NCBI RefSeq assembly: GCF_001307275.1
Contig: NZ_CP012831.1
Location: forward strand, 2,472,501 to 2,536,500
Length of the DNA stretch: 64,000 nucleotides
Direction: 5' to 3'
Source: Pseudomonas fluorescens
GTDB lineage: Bacteria > Pseudomonadota > Gammaproteobacteria > Pseudomonadales > Pseudomonadaceae
The position numbers and the translations under genes are program-made. A model generated the notes under the pieces. That model worked only from the letters and a program-made list of their open reading frames with translations, was not told the DNA's origin and made no database searches. This document shows, one piece after another, positions 9,393 through 19,663 of the stretch. The first letter of the stretch is position 1. Every line of letters starts with the position of its first letter.

Positions 9393-9710
9393 ATGATCCG
9401 TCTTCGCCTGCTCAGCGCAGTTGCCCTGCTGGCCGTAGCCGCCCACTCCAACGCCAGCAGCTTCATCGTCACCACCGACTCCATCGTCGGAGCACTCAAG
9501 GCCACCTCCGACGTGACCTCCGATGCAACCTCATCCCTGCGTGACAACAAGATCGTTCAAGCCGCCCGTGATGACGCCGCCAGCTTCGTCGCCAGCGAAG
9601 GCGCCATCCGTGGTGTGAAACTGGAAAGCGCCCTGGATTACATCCGCCAGCAGGCACCACAGCTCAACGCCACCGATGCGCAATTGGCCCAGGCCATCCT
9701 GGTGATCTGA
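9393..9710 (+). CDS. DUF2388 domain-containing exported protein (copy 1 of 3)
   Basis: This protein of 105 residues has a cleavable signal peptide (about residues 1-22, ending AHSNASS) and then the whole DUF2388 domain: a Ser/Thr-rich first half (TSDVTSDATSSLRDNKIV), the DDAASFVAS core, and the C-terminal GVKLESALDYIRQ...AQAILVI. The ATG at 9393 follows AAGGAG at a good distance; the longer frame upstream lacks a ribosome site. The family is essentially confined to pseudomonads and has no known function. It is the first of three related genes in a row, followed by a larger DUF4105 gene. Confidence 0.88.
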   Translation: MIRLRLLSAVALLAVAAHSNASSFIVTTDSIVGALKATSDVTSDATSSLRDNKIVQAARDDAASFVASEGAIRGVKLESALDYIRQQAPQLNATDAQLAQAILVI

Positions 9711-9717
9711 CGCAACA

Positions 9718-9754
9718 TGAAACATCGGGCGCCAAATGGTGTTCCGATGTTTCA
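9718..9754 (+). terminator. Hairpin between DUF2388 copies 1 and 2
   Basis: A perfect 11-bp inverted repeat, TGAAACATCGG / CCGATGTTTCA, with a 15-nt loop, starting eight nt after the stop. There is no T run, so it may limit read-through or protect the upstream mRNA rather than fully terminate. Confidence 0.5.
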
Positions 9755-9816
9755 GCGCTGGCTCTGGCCCGCAGGTTTGCGCTAGCCTTCAAACTCGCCA
9801 TCAACCGTCGAGTCCC

Positions 9817-10125
9817 ATGCGTTTCTACTCAGATCTGTTCATCGCGTCTTTCTTCATCGTTTTTTGCTGGTCTGCTCCGGCCCATGCCTTCGATGTGTCC
9901 ACCCAGCAAGTGGTGGTCAGCGGCTATGCCACGAGCATGGTGACCTCCGCGCCCTTCGACCATAAACTGATCGTCGCCGCTCACGATGACGCTGCGGCAT
10001 TCGTCGCCAGCGACGGGCAACTGCGAGGAGCACAACTGGAATCGGCCCTGGATTACCTGCGCCGGGCCCAGCCAAAACTTCACGTCAGCGACCTTGAACT
10101 GGCACAGGCAATTCTCGTCCAATAG
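9817..10125 (+). CDS. DUF2388 domain-containing exported protein (copy 2 of 3)
   Basis: This protein of 102 residues has a signal peptide (hydrophobic SFFIVFCWSAPAHA, cleavage near residue 24). The DUF2388 domain keeps DDAAAFVASDGQLRGAQLESALDYLR and the end AQAILVQ. It differs from its neighbours in lacking the Ser/Thr-rich stretch before the core, having SGYATSMVTSAPFDHKLIV instead, so it is the most diverged of the three. The ATG at 9817 begins a normal signal peptide. It is separated from copy 1 by a hairpin and from copy 3 by 27 nt. Function is unknown; a periplasmic location is inferred from the signal. Confidence 0.85.
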   Translation: MRFYSDLFIASFFIVFCWSAPAHAFDVSTQQVVVSGYATSMVTSAPFDHKLIVAAHDDAAAFVASDGQLRGAQLESALDYLRRAQPKLHVSDLELAQAILVQ

Positions 10126-10152
10126 TTATCCTCATTTTTCCGGAGTCGTTCC

Positions 10153-10473
10153 ATGCGTAGCCCGCTGATTGCTGCCGCCTTAGGCCTGCTGGTGTTGGCC
10201 GATGTGGCCCAGGCACATACCCTGGTAGCCACCAGTAACATCATCGTTCGCGCTTCCCAGCGCACGATCGATTTCACTTCCGACACCACCACGTCCATCC
10301 GTGATTCGAAAATCGTCCGCGAAGCCCATGACGATGCGGCCAGTTTTGTCGCCAGCAATGGTGAAATTCGTGGCGCTCATCTCGAGGCCGCCTTCGACAC
10401 CTTGCGCACCCGCGTGCCGGAAGCCCGCGACGCCAGTGACCAGGTTCTCGCCGAAGCCATCCTCGCATTGTGA
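10153..10473 (+). CDS. DUF2388 domain-containing exported protein (copy 3 of 3)
   Basis: This protein of 106 residues has a signal peptide ending at VAQAHT (about residue 22) and the domain pattern TIDFTSDTTTSIRDSKIVREAHDDA followed by SFVASNGEIRGAHLEAAF. It ends AEAILAL. It resembles copy 1 more than copy 2. A CCGGAG ribosome site precedes the ATG. Its stop codon overlaps the GTG start of the DUF4105 gene (GTGA, four bases), so the two are translationally coupled, which suggests they work in the same compartment. No function is known for the family. Confidence 0.87.
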   Translation: MRSPLIAAALGLLVLADVAQAHTLVATSNIIVRASQRTIDFTSDTTTSIRDSKIVREAHDDAASFVASNGEIRGAHLEAAFDTLRTRVPEARDASDQVLAEAILAL

Positions 10474-12431
10474 GGCGGTTCGCCGCCTGGCTGGCGGCCG
10501 GGGTCTTGCTGCTCACGGGCAGCATGGCCCAGGCCGGCCTGCAATTGCACCTCAACGTCGAAGGCCTGAGCCCGGCGCAACAGCAGGCCAGCCAGGCACT
10601 GCTCGATGAAGCCATGCAGGCCCTGCCGCCGCGCTTCATCGAGCGGCTGGACCGGCGCATCGATGTCGGCTGGACCGACCAGATGCCGGCCAATGCCTAC
10701 GGCCAGGCCTCGCTGGTGTCGCAACTGGACCTCAATAGCAACCTGCTCGACAGCCTTGTCGACGGCAGCGCCGCGACGCAAAAGACCCATCGCCCCCACG
10801 GCACCGTGCGCCGGGAAATGCTCGCCACGGTCCTGCACGAACTGACCCACATCTATGATCGCTCGCGTCTATGGCCAGAGACCGAACGCGCACTGATCCA
10901 GCGTTGCACTCGACGCAACAGCAGCGCCGGGTTGATCGGTCTTCCCGATGAATGCCGGGGCCAGAACGACCGCCGTTTCACCCTCAGCGATGATCCTCGC
11001 TTGTTGGACCTCGCCGGCTGGCCACAATACGTCGGCCGTCGCGGCGAACGGGAACAGCACAACCGCCAGGTCGCCCGCAGCCCGGATCTCTATGAAACGA
11101 GCAGCCCCAAGGAGTTCGTCGCGGTCAACATGGAGTACTTCCTCCTGGACTCCAGCTATGCCTGCCGACGCCCCGCCCTGTATCGCTATTACCAGGAACA
11201 CTTCGGTTGGGCCCCCGCCGCCAAGGACACCTGCGCCCAATCGTTCGCCTTCCTCAACGCCGGAAACGATTTCGCCAAGACACCGCTGGGCAAGGTCGAT
11301 CCGGAACGGGTCTATGCCATCGATTACCTGCTGGCCGAGGCCAATCAGAACTGGGTGAGCCGCTGGGGCCACAGCATGCTCCGGCTGGTGATCTGCGCAC
11401 CGGGCCGCCCACGTGGCCCGGACTGCCGACTGGATCTGGACCAACACCTGGTGCTGTCATACCGCGCCTTCGTGGGCGATGTGCAGTTGTCGAGCTGGGA
11501 CGGGCTGGTCGGCAAATACCCGTCGCGCCTGTTCGTATTGCCGTTGGCCCAGGTGATCGACGAATACACCAAGACCGAGCTGCGCAGCCTGGCATCGGTG
11601 CCGCTGAACCTGTCACGCACCGAGATCGAGGAAACGGTCGAGCACGCCGCCGAAATGCACTGGAGCTACGACGGCAACTATTACTTCCTGTCCAATAACT
11701 GCGCCGTGGAGAGCTTGAAACTGTTGCGCAGCGGCAGCAATAACGAGCAACTCAAGGGCCTGGACAGCATCATGCCCAACGGCCTGCTGGAGGTACTCAA
11801 GGGCCGGGGCCTGGCGGATACCAGCGTGCTGGATGATCCCAAGGAAGCCTTGCGGCTGGGCTACCGCTTCGACTCATTCCGCGAGCGGTACCAGGCGATG
11901 TTCGATGTGCTGAAGAAGTATCTGCCGATCAAGCAACAAACGGTGGAAGACTGGCTGGCCCTCGACGCCGCCGAACGCCGGGTCTGGTTCGAACAGGCCG
12001 ACCTGCGCACCAGCGCGGCGTTGTTGCTGCTGGAACAGGCCAGTTATCGCCGGCAATTGTTGTTGGCGCAGGATGAAGTCAAACAGCGCTACCTGGGTGC
12101 CCGTGAATTGCAGAACGGCGGGATGGAAAGGGCCAATGCGACGCTGCAGCAGATCCTCGCCAACAGCGGTTTCCTGAGCCGTCCGGCCGAACTGTTGGGC
12201 AGCAGTGGCTACGGCTTGCCGCAACCCAGCGAATGGCAACGCTTGGAATCGGAAAGCAGCTTACGGCAGAAACAACTGCAAACGCTGACAGGCGATCTGG
12301 ACAAGGAAGTCCGGGCATTGCTCGAACCGAGCCGCGCGGCTGAAATTGCGGCGAGCGAGGCCAATGTGAAAGAGATTGGCGAGCATTTGCGCAAGCTGCA
12401 CAAGGCCGGGGGCGGGTTGGAGCTGCCTTGA
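10470..12431 (+). CDS. DUF4105 domain-containing exported protein with HELTH motif
   Basis: This large exported protein of 653 residues starts with a signal peptide (about residues 1-22, SMAQAG). The N-terminal third has a zinc-metalloprotease-like motif, VLHELTHIYD, with the HExxH at residues 123-127. The DUF4105 region follows from about residue 275 (NQNWVSRWGHSMLRLV, then the SNNCAVESLKLL segment with a conserved Asn-Asn-Cys). The last ~150 residues are helical and charged. It is coupled by a four-base overlap to the third DUF2388 gene. A periplasmic or envelope peptidase role is possible, but I can show only the motif. A bidirectional terminator follows, shared with trpA. Confidence 0.82.
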   Translation: MRRFAAWLAAGVLLLTGSMAQAGLQLHLNVEGLSPAQQQASQALLDEAMQALPPRFIERLDRRIDVGWTDQMPANAYGQASLVSQLDLNSNLLDSLVDGSAATQKTHRPHGTVRREMLATVLHELTHIYDRSRLWPETERALIQRCTRRNSSAGLIGLPDECRGQNDRRFTLSDDPRLLDLAGWPQYVGRRGEREQHNRQVARSPDLYETSSPKEFVAVNMEYFLLDSSYACRRPALYRYYQEHFGWAPAAKDTCAQSFAFLNAGNDFAKTPLGKVDPERVYAIDYLLAEANQNWVSRWGHSMLRLVICAPGRPRGPDCRLDLDQHLVLSYRAFVGDVQLSSWDGLVGKYPSRLFVLPLAQVIDEYTKTELRSLASVPLNLSRTEIEETVEHAAEMHWSYDGNYYFLSNNCAVESLKLLRSGSNNEQLKGLDSIMPNGLLEVLKGRGLADTSVLDDPKEALRLGYRFDSFRERYQAMFDVLKKYLPIKQQTVEDWLALDAAERRVWFEQADLRTSAALLLLEQASYRRQLLLAQDEVKQRYLGARELQNGGMERANATLQQILANSGFLSRPAELLGSSGYGLPQPSEWQRLESESSLRQKQLQTLTGDLDKEVRALLEPSRAAEIAASEANVKEIGEHLRKLHKAGGGLELP

Positions 12432-12471
12432 CCCTGCAAAGAGCAGCGCCAAGACTGCTCCAGGTGGAATA

Positions 12472-12508
12472 AAAAAAGGGTTCAGAACCCCGTTCTGAAC
12501 CCTTTTTT
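12472..12508. terminator. Bidirectional terminator between the DUF4105 gene and trpA
   Basis: A perfect 17-bp inverted repeat (AAAAAAGGGTTCAGAAC and its complement) around a three-base loop. It has A and T runs on both sides and sits between two convergent genes, so it should work in both directions. Confidence 0.92.
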
Positions 12509-12530
12509 CGTGGCTGTCAGCTGAATCAAA

Positions 12531-13342
12531 TCAGCTGAGACGCGCCTTGCGCACACCATCGGCCAGGGCGGCACACAAGCTCAACACCCCATCAATTGCC
12601 TGTTCCGATGTTTCGGCGCTGGCGATATGGTCGATCAGCGCCGAGCCCACCACCACCCCATCAGCCAATCGTGCGATGGCGGCAGCCTGCTCCGGCGTAC
12701 GAATACCGAAACCAATGCTGATGGGCAGATCGGTATGGCGACGCAGACGCGCCACGGCCTCTTCCACATGCTCCAGCGTCGCGGCACCGGCCCCGGTCAC
12801 GCCCGCCACCGACACGTAGTACACAAACCCCGAACTGCCGTTAAGCACCGTCGGCAAGCGCACATCGTCGGTGGTCGGCGTCGTCAGGCGGATGAAGTCC
12901 AAGCCAGCCGCCTGGGCCGGTTCGCACAGTTCGCTGTTGTGCTCGGGCGGCATGTCCACAACGATCAGGCCATCGACACCGCAATCCAGCGCTTCGTCAA
13001 TGAAACGTTGCACGCCATAACGGTGGATCGGGTTGAAGTAGCCCATCAGCACCAGCGGCGTCTCGGTATTGTCCTGACGGAACTCGCGAACCATCTGCAG
13101 GGTTTTCGCCAGGTTCTGCTGGGCGCCCAAGGCACGAATATTCGCTAACTGGATCGCCGGGCCGTCGGCCATCGGGTCGGTGAACGGCATGCCCAACTCG
13201 ATCACGTCGGCACCGGCCGCCGGCAGCCCCTTGAGAATCGCCAGCGACGTGTCGTAGTTCGGGTCGCCGGCCGTGACGAAAGTGACCAGGGCGGCGCGGT
13301 TCTGTTCCTTGAGTTCGGCAAAACGGGTTTGCAGGCGGCTCA

Positions 13343-13343
<1 letters not shown>
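12531..13343 (-). CDS. trpA: Tryptophan synthase alpha chain
   Basis: This enzyme of 270 residues cleaves indole-3-glycerol phosphate to indole and glyceraldehyde 3-phosphate, passing indole to TrpB. It is a TIM barrel with the catalytic acids Glu49 (DVIELG) and Asp60 (DPMADGP) at the classic positions, plus the C-terminal phosphate-binding stretch FGIRTPEQA and GVVVGSA. The ATG at 13343 starts the family N-terminus, [11 protein letters not shown]. It shares one base with the trpB stop codon (TGATG), so translation is coupled. The trpBA operon is divergent from its activator trpI. Confidence 0.97.
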
Positions 13344-15577
<2,234 letters not shown>

Positions 15578-15605
<28 letters not shown>

Positions 15606-15904
15606 GCAGCCAGCAGACCCAGTGCACCGACTGCGACACCGGCCGTGGTCCATGGGTGTTCCTGCGCGTAGTCGCGTGTGGCGATCCCGGTTTCACGGGT
15701 TTTCACCTTGACCTCTTCATAGGCATCGCTGAGCAGATGACGAGAATGTTTCAGCGCGCTCTCGGCATTGGCCTTGAGCGACTTGAGGGTCTTACGCGAC
15801 TCGTCAGAGGCGTCGTCCTTCAGGCTTTCCAACGACTTGAGCAGACTCTCGATCTCCGCTTCCATGCTTTGCAACGAGGCTTTGCGTAACGAATTGCTGG
15901 CCAT
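15578..15904 (-). CDS. DUF883 (ElaB/YqjD/YgaM) family membrane-anchored protein
   Basis: This protein of 108 residues has a long charged helical part with heptad-like spacing (about residues 10-75), then a Pro-Trp hinge (EHPWTTAGV) and one hydrophobic C-terminal helix ([12 protein letters not shown]) with a positive end. This is the ElaB/YqjD pattern: C-tail-anchored inner-membrane proteins, some of which associate with ribosomes in stationary phase. The start at 15904 is preceded by GGAGAGAG. Its 3' end overlaps trpI tail to tail by 28 bp. Exact function here is unknown. Confidence 0.85.
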
Positions 15905-16060
15905 GGTGGCTCTCTCCTGCAGTGGTTGAGTGGCGTGTGTGAATTGGGACTCCAGTCGTTTCTGAAAGTGCAGTAAATCTGAACTTCAGCGCGCGAACGA
16001 CGACACACGTAAGGCGAAAAATCGCTGCTAGGCTGTTAAACACAACCAAGGAGAATCCCC

Positions 16061-16276
16061 ATGAGTGATCACCACACTTACAAAAAAGTCGAGCTGGTCG
16101 GCTCGTCTCCCACCAGCATTGAAGACGCCATCAACAATGCCTTGGCCGAGGCCAGCAAAAGCCTCAAGCATCTGGAATGGTTCGAAGTCACGGAAACCCG
16201 CGGCCACATCGAAAATGGCCGGGCCGCGCACTTTCAAGTGACCATCAAAGTCGGGTTCCGGATAGCCAATAGCTGA
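16061..16276 (+). CDS. Dodecin family flavin-binding protein
   Basis: This protein of 71 residues is the length of dodecins, small proteins that assemble into hollow twelve-subunit shells storing FMN, riboflavin or CoA. The pattern is clear: [18 protein letters not shown], a helix, [13 protein letters not shown] with the flavin-stacking tryptophan, and the last strand [12 protein letters not shown]. The start has AAGGAG upstream. It is a single gene, with no terminator seen directly after it. A flavin-buffering role is the family's known function and is inferred here. Confidence 0.93.
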   Translation: MSDHHTYKKVELVGSSPTSIEDAINNALAEASKSLKHLEWFEVTETRGHIENGRAAHFQVTIKVGFRIANS

Positions 16277-16392
16277 GGTTCTTTTGAACTTGCACGCTGG
16301 CGGAGTGCCATAGGGAGTGGCGATGCGCTATGGTCTGCGCATGACGTTTTTCCAATACCTGCCCTATTTGATCCGACCAAGGAGTGCGAGCG

Positions 16393-16614
16393 ATGAAAAA
16401 GTTGATGGTGGCCCTGGGTTTGCTGAGCCTTGCCGGTGGTGCGTTTGCGGCCGGTAAGCCCTGCGAAGAGCTGAAAAGCGAGATCGCAGCGAAGCTGGAC
16501 GCCAAGGGCGTGTCAGGTTATTCGCTGGAAATCGTCGATAAAGGCACAGCGACTGACGGAAAAGTCGTCGGCAAATGTGAGGGCGGTGCGAAAGAAATCA
16601 TCTATAAAAAATGA
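16393..16614 (+). CDS. DUF1161 domain-containing exported protein (copy 1)
   Basis: This small exported protein of 73 residues has a signal peptide (MKKLMVALGLLSLAGGAFA) and a mature part with two cysteines (CEELKSEI and GKCEGG) that could form a disulfide. The ATG at 16393 is eight bases after AAGGAG; the GTG at 16384 overlaps that site. A paralogue with the same two-cysteine layout lies 2 kb downstream (18487). The family has no known function. A strong terminator follows. Confidence 0.87.
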   Translation: MKKLMVALGLLSLAGGAFAAGKPCEELKSEIAAKLDAKGVSGYSLEIVDKGTATDGKVVGKCEGGAKEIIYKK

Positions 16615-16629
16615 TTCTTTTCGAACATC

Positions 16630-16656
16630 AAAGCCGACGCATCGCGTCGGCTTTTT
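16630..16656 (+). terminator. Rho-independent terminator after DUF1161 copy 1
   Basis: AAAGCCGACGC, a three-base loop, GCGTCGGCTTTTT: compact GC-rich stem with a T run. Confidence 0.92.
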
Positions 16657-16668
16657 CATGGGCGTCAT

Positions 16669-17670
16669 TCAGCCTTTCATGACCTGCGCCAGCAACTCGT
16701 AGGAGTGCAAGCGATCGGCGTGTTCGTACAGGTCACTGGTGAAAATCAGCTCATCGGCCTGGGTTTGCTCGATCAATACCTGCAGCTTGGCGCGAATCTT
16801 CTGCGGACTGCCGACCATGGCCAGGCCCAGGAAATCGCCAACCGCCTCTTTCTCATGGGGCAGCCAGAGACCGTTCATGGTTTCCACCGGCGGACGCTGC
16901 ACCAGGCTCTGGCCACGCATCAGCGCCAGGATCCGCTGATACACCGACGTCGCCAAGTAGTCGGCCTGTTCATCGGTATCCGCCGCGACCAGCGGCACGC
17001 CGAGCATCACATAAGGCTTGTCGAGCACCGCTGACGGTTTGAAGTGGTTACGGTAGATGCGAATCGCCTCGTGCATGAAGCGTGGTGCGAAATGGGAGGC
17101 GAATGCGTAGGGCAAACCGCGCTCACCGGCCAATTGCGCACTGAACAGGCTCGAACCCAGCAGCCATACCGGCACGTTGGTCCCGGTGCCGGGCATGGCG
17201 ATGATGCGTTGATCCGGGGTGCGCGGGCCGAGATAGCGCATCAGCTCGGCCACGTCCTCGGGGAAATCGTCCGCACTGCCGGAACGCTCGCGACGCAGCG
17301 CCCGCGCGGTCATCTGGTCGGATCCTGGCGCACGTCCCAGGCCCAAATCGATTCGACCCGGGTAGAGGCTCTCCAGCGTGCCGAACTGCTCGGCAATGAT
17401 CAACGGCGCATGATTGGGCAGCATGACGCCCCCGGAGCCGACGCGAATGGTCGAAGTGCCCCCCGCCAGATAGCCCAGCAGCACTGCCGTCGCCGAACTG
17501 GCGATACCGTCCATGTTGTGGTGTTCGGCCACCCAGAAGCGGGTATAGCCGTACTTTTCCACGTGCTGCGCCAGATCCAGCGAGTTGCGCAAGGACTGGG
17601 CGGCATTGCCATCGGCGCGGACAGGCACCAGGTCGAGGGTTGAGAATTTCACGTCGGACAGCTGTTTCAT
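16669..17670 (-). CDS. LLM-class flavin-dependent oxidoreductase
   Basis: This luciferase-like monooxygenase has 333 residues and one TIM-barrel domain. Recognisable parts are [10 protein letters not shown] near residue 45, [16 protein letters not shown] around residues 75-90 and [17 protein letters not shown] near residue 105, the last typical of the single-component YhbW/MsnO8-like group. Such enzymes use reduced FMN, or in some cases F420, to oxidise small substrates. The substrate cannot be deduced. It stands alone and converges on the DUF1161 terminator. Confidence 0.85.
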   Translation of the reverse strand: MKQLSDVKFSTLDLVPVRADGNAAQSLRNSLDLAQHVEKYGYTRFWVAEHHNMDGIASSATAVLLGYLAGGTSTIRVGSGGVMLPNHAPLIIAEQFGTLESLYPGRIDLGLGRAPGSDQMTARALRRERSGSADDFPEDVAELMRYLGPRTPDQRIIAMPGTGTNVPVWLLGSSLFSAQLAGERGLPYAFASHFAPRFMHEAIRIYRNHFKPSAVLDKPYVMLGVPLVAADTDEQADYLATSVYQRILALMRGQSLVQRPPVETMNGLWLPHEKEAVGDFLGLAMVGSPQKIRAKLQVLIEQTQADELIFTSDLYEHADRLHSYELLAQVMKG

Positions 17671-17908
17671 GGGCCGGGATCTCCAACGGCGTTCCGGGCT
17701 TTTCCTACGGGCAAAAGCCTGCCGTTTCTATAGGTGTGTTCCATGCAATGTGGGCATATACCCGAGTTTCAATAGCAGCGACGAAATTTCCTACTAAATT
17801 CGTCGGCTAATCGACAGGGTGAACTTTTACAGGCGGTCTATCCTCACAACCCAGACAGCTAAAAAACACACAGGCGCGGCTTTCGCGCCGACTCTTCAGG
17901 AGGCAGAC

Positions 17909-18340
17909 ATGGCTATCATCAAGAAAGCATCGGCTCATTGGGAAGGTGACCTGAAAACCGGTATCGGCTCCATCTCCACGGAAACCGGTGTGTTGCGCGA
18001 AGCGCCGTATGGCTTCAAGGCACGATTCGAAGGCGGCAAAGGGACCAACCCCGAGGAGTTGATCGGCGCGGCCCATGCTGGCTGCTTTTCCATGGCCTTT
18101 TCGATGATCCTCGGCGATGCCGGGCTCAAGGCCGACAGCATCGACACCAACGCCGAAGTGACCCTGGACCAGGTCGAGGGCGGTTTTGCGATCACGGCGG
18201 TCAAGCTGGTGCTCAAGGCGAAAATCCCCGGTGCCAGCCAGGCGCAATTCGATGAGCTGAGCAAGAAGGCCAAGGAAGGGTGTCCGGTTTCCAAGGTGCT
18301 GAACGCCAACATCACCCTGGATGCGACGCTGGTGAGCTGA
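17909..18340 (+). CDS. OsmC family peroxiredoxin-like protein
   Basis: This OsmC protein of 143 residues probably reduces organic hydroperoxides. The two redox cysteines are present, Cys59 in AAHAGCFSMA and Cys125 in EGCPVSKVL, with the usual spacing. The ATG at 17909 follows CAGGAGG closely; the longer reading frame upstream adds 30 residues unlike the family. It matches the osmotically induced OsmC group more than the Ohr group. The 238-nt region upstream is A/T-rich at 17730-17870. A terminator follows at 18354. Confidence 0.92.
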   Translation: MAIIKKASAHWEGDLKTGIGSISTETGVLREAPYGFKARFEGGKGTNPEELIGAAHAGCFSMAFSMILGDAGLKADSIDTNAEVTLDQVEGGFAITAVKLVLKAKIPGASQAQFDELSKKAKEGCPVSKVLNANITLDATLVS

Positions 18341-18353
18341 CGCATGCAAGGAT

Positions 18354-18390
18354 CGCAGCCTTTGCAGCGTTGGCGAAGGCTGCGTTTTTT
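18354..18390 (+). terminator. Rho-independent terminator after osmC-like gene
   Basis: CGCAGCCTTTGC paired with GCGAAGGCTGCG (one mismatch), a seven-base loop and six Ts. Confidence 0.9.
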
Positions 18391-18486
18391 GAATGCGGTC
18401 GAGCTGTTTACCCTGGCGCAATTATGGTCGAATGAAGCCGCAGTTTCAGCGCACAGGCAGTGCGCGCTGCCATGAGGAATTCGAAC

Positions 18487-18720
18487 ATGAAACGATCAGC
18501 CCTGGTGGTCATCGGCTGCGCATTCGCGACATCAGCCCTTGCCGCCCCCAAATCCTGTGAAGAGCTGAAAGCGGAAATCGAAGCGAAGATCCAGGCCAAT
18601 AACGTATCGTCCTACACGCTGGAAATCGTCACGAATGACGAAGTCCACGACCAGAACATGGTGGTGGGCACTTGCGAAAACGGCACGAAGAAAATCATTT
18701 ACCAGAAGAACGACCGCTAG
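18487..18720 (+). CDS. DUF1161 domain-containing exported protein (copy 2)
   Basis: This protein of 77 residues has a signal peptide ending SALAA (about residue 20) and a mature part closely parallel to the copy at 16393: CEELKAEIEAKIQ, then YTLEIV, then GTCENGTKKIIYQK, with the same two cysteines. Of three in-frame ATGs (18460, 18472, 18487) the last is chosen because GAGGAA sits seven bases before it. The two copies flank the LLM and osmC genes. The gene ends six nt before the convergent lipoprotein gene. Function is unknown. Confidence 0.86.
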   Translation: MKRSALVVIGCAFATSALAAPKSCEELKAEIEAKIQANNVSSYTLEIVTNDEVHDQNMVVGTCENGTKKIIYQKNDR

Positions 18721-18726
18721 GGCGTC

Positions 18727-19152
18727 CTACGGAACACAGTTGACTTGTCGCTCTTCGGCCACGATTTGACGCTTGGCATCATAGAGCCGGGCGCTGGGTG
18801 TGAATGCCAGGTTGCGAGCCTCCAGCCGATAGCGTTGGCCGGCCTCGAAATGGTCGTAACGCACGAGCATGTAGCACAGCCGTTCTTGCGGTTCGGCTTG
18901 CATGCCCAGGCCACCGCCACTGAACACTTCGAAGTCGAAGCGCACTTTCAATTCGTGGCTGCCCGGCGAAACCTGAAAGATCCGTCCGTCTCGCAATCGC
19001 TGGCCGTCCAGGCTTTCAGCCATCAGCATTTTTCCGCCCGGCATGGGGGTCGCGAAATCAACCCACGCCATGTTCGGGTCGACCTGGGGCAGCGGGCTCG
19101 TTGCACAACCGCTCATGGAGACCAGGGCCAGTAACAGCAAGGATAAGCGCAT
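18727..19152 (-). CDS. Putative lipoprotein (first of a tandem pair)
   Basis: This protein of 141 residues has a lipoprotein signal (hydrophobic stretch then MSGC at residues 13-16). The mature part begins with a PNMAWVDF motif and continues with RIFQVSPGSHELKVRFDFEV, ERLCYM and FEAGQRYRLEARN. These features recur in the next gene (SQAWIDL, YFEVQPGSHELTVRYQF, FNAGQRYQLQAG), so the two are tandem paralogues. The ATG at 19152 starts the signal; the longer frame does not. An outer-membrane or inner-membrane anchored role is likely; function is unknown. Confidence 0.82.
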   Translation of the reverse strand: MRLSLLLLALVSMSGCATSPLPQVDPNMAWVDFATPMPGGKMLMAESLDGQRLRDGRIFQVSPGSHELKVRFDFEVFSGGGLGMQAEPQERLCYMLVRYDHFEAGQRYRLEARNLAFTPSARLYDAKRQIVAEERQVNCVP

Positions 19153-19192
19153 CGTGAGTTTCCTTAAAACCGGACACTGAGCATAGCGCCAA

Positions 19193-19606
19193 TCACGTTT
19201 GTTGGCAGCCCGCCGGCGTACCTTGCCCCACCACTTTGCGCTGCTGATCGTACAGCTTGGCCCACGGTCGGAAACCAATGCTGCCGGCCTGCAGCTGGTA
19301 ACGTTGGCCGGCGTTGAAGTCCTTGAATTTCAGGTTCAACCGGCAATCGCGCCACAGCGGCTCGGCATCCGGGCCGATGTTGCCGGGCTCGACGGCAAAT
19401 TGATAACGCACCGTCAGCTCATGGCTGCCGGGTTGCACTTCGAAATAACGCCGGTCAATGGACATCTTGTCATCGACTTCCAGCGCTTGTAGCGCGGTGT
19501 CCTGCTGGTTCCCCAGGTCGATCCACGCCTGGGAGGGATCAGGATCAGGCAAACCGGCGCAACCGGTCAGCAGCAACAGGCCACTCGTCAGCATCAACAC
19601 GCGCAT
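19193..19606 (-). CDS. Putative lipoprotein (second of a tandem pair)
   Basis: This lipoprotein of 137 residues has its lipobox (LLTGCAG) near residue 16. It is a paralogue of the downstream gene, sharing the Pro-Gly-Ser-His-Glu-Leu and Ala-Gly-Gln-Arg-Tyr motifs and a C-terminal cysteine (AGCQQT here, VNCVP there). The ATG at 19606 is the signal-peptide start. It is probably co-transcribed with its partner across a 40-nt gap. It is divergent from the aminopeptidase-like lipoprotein, and the 57-nt space between must hold both starts. Confidence 0.82.
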   Translation of the reverse strand: MRVLMLTSGLLLLTGCAGLPDPDPSQAWIDLGNQQDTALQALEVDDKMSIDRRYFEVQPGSHELTVRYQFAVEPGNIGPDAEPLWRDCRLNLKFKDFNAGQRYQLQAGSIGFRPWAKLYDQQRKVVGQGTPAGCQQT

Positions 19607-19663
19607 AGCGAAGCTCCAGGCAAGCGAGATAGTCTGTGGGCAGACTTCCCAGGGTGATTCCAA

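Noticed and set aside
9817..10125. DUF2388 copy 2 as a pseudogene
   Set aside because: It lacks the Ser/Thr-rich segment but keeps an intact frame, signal peptide and domain core, so it is more likely a diverged functional copy.
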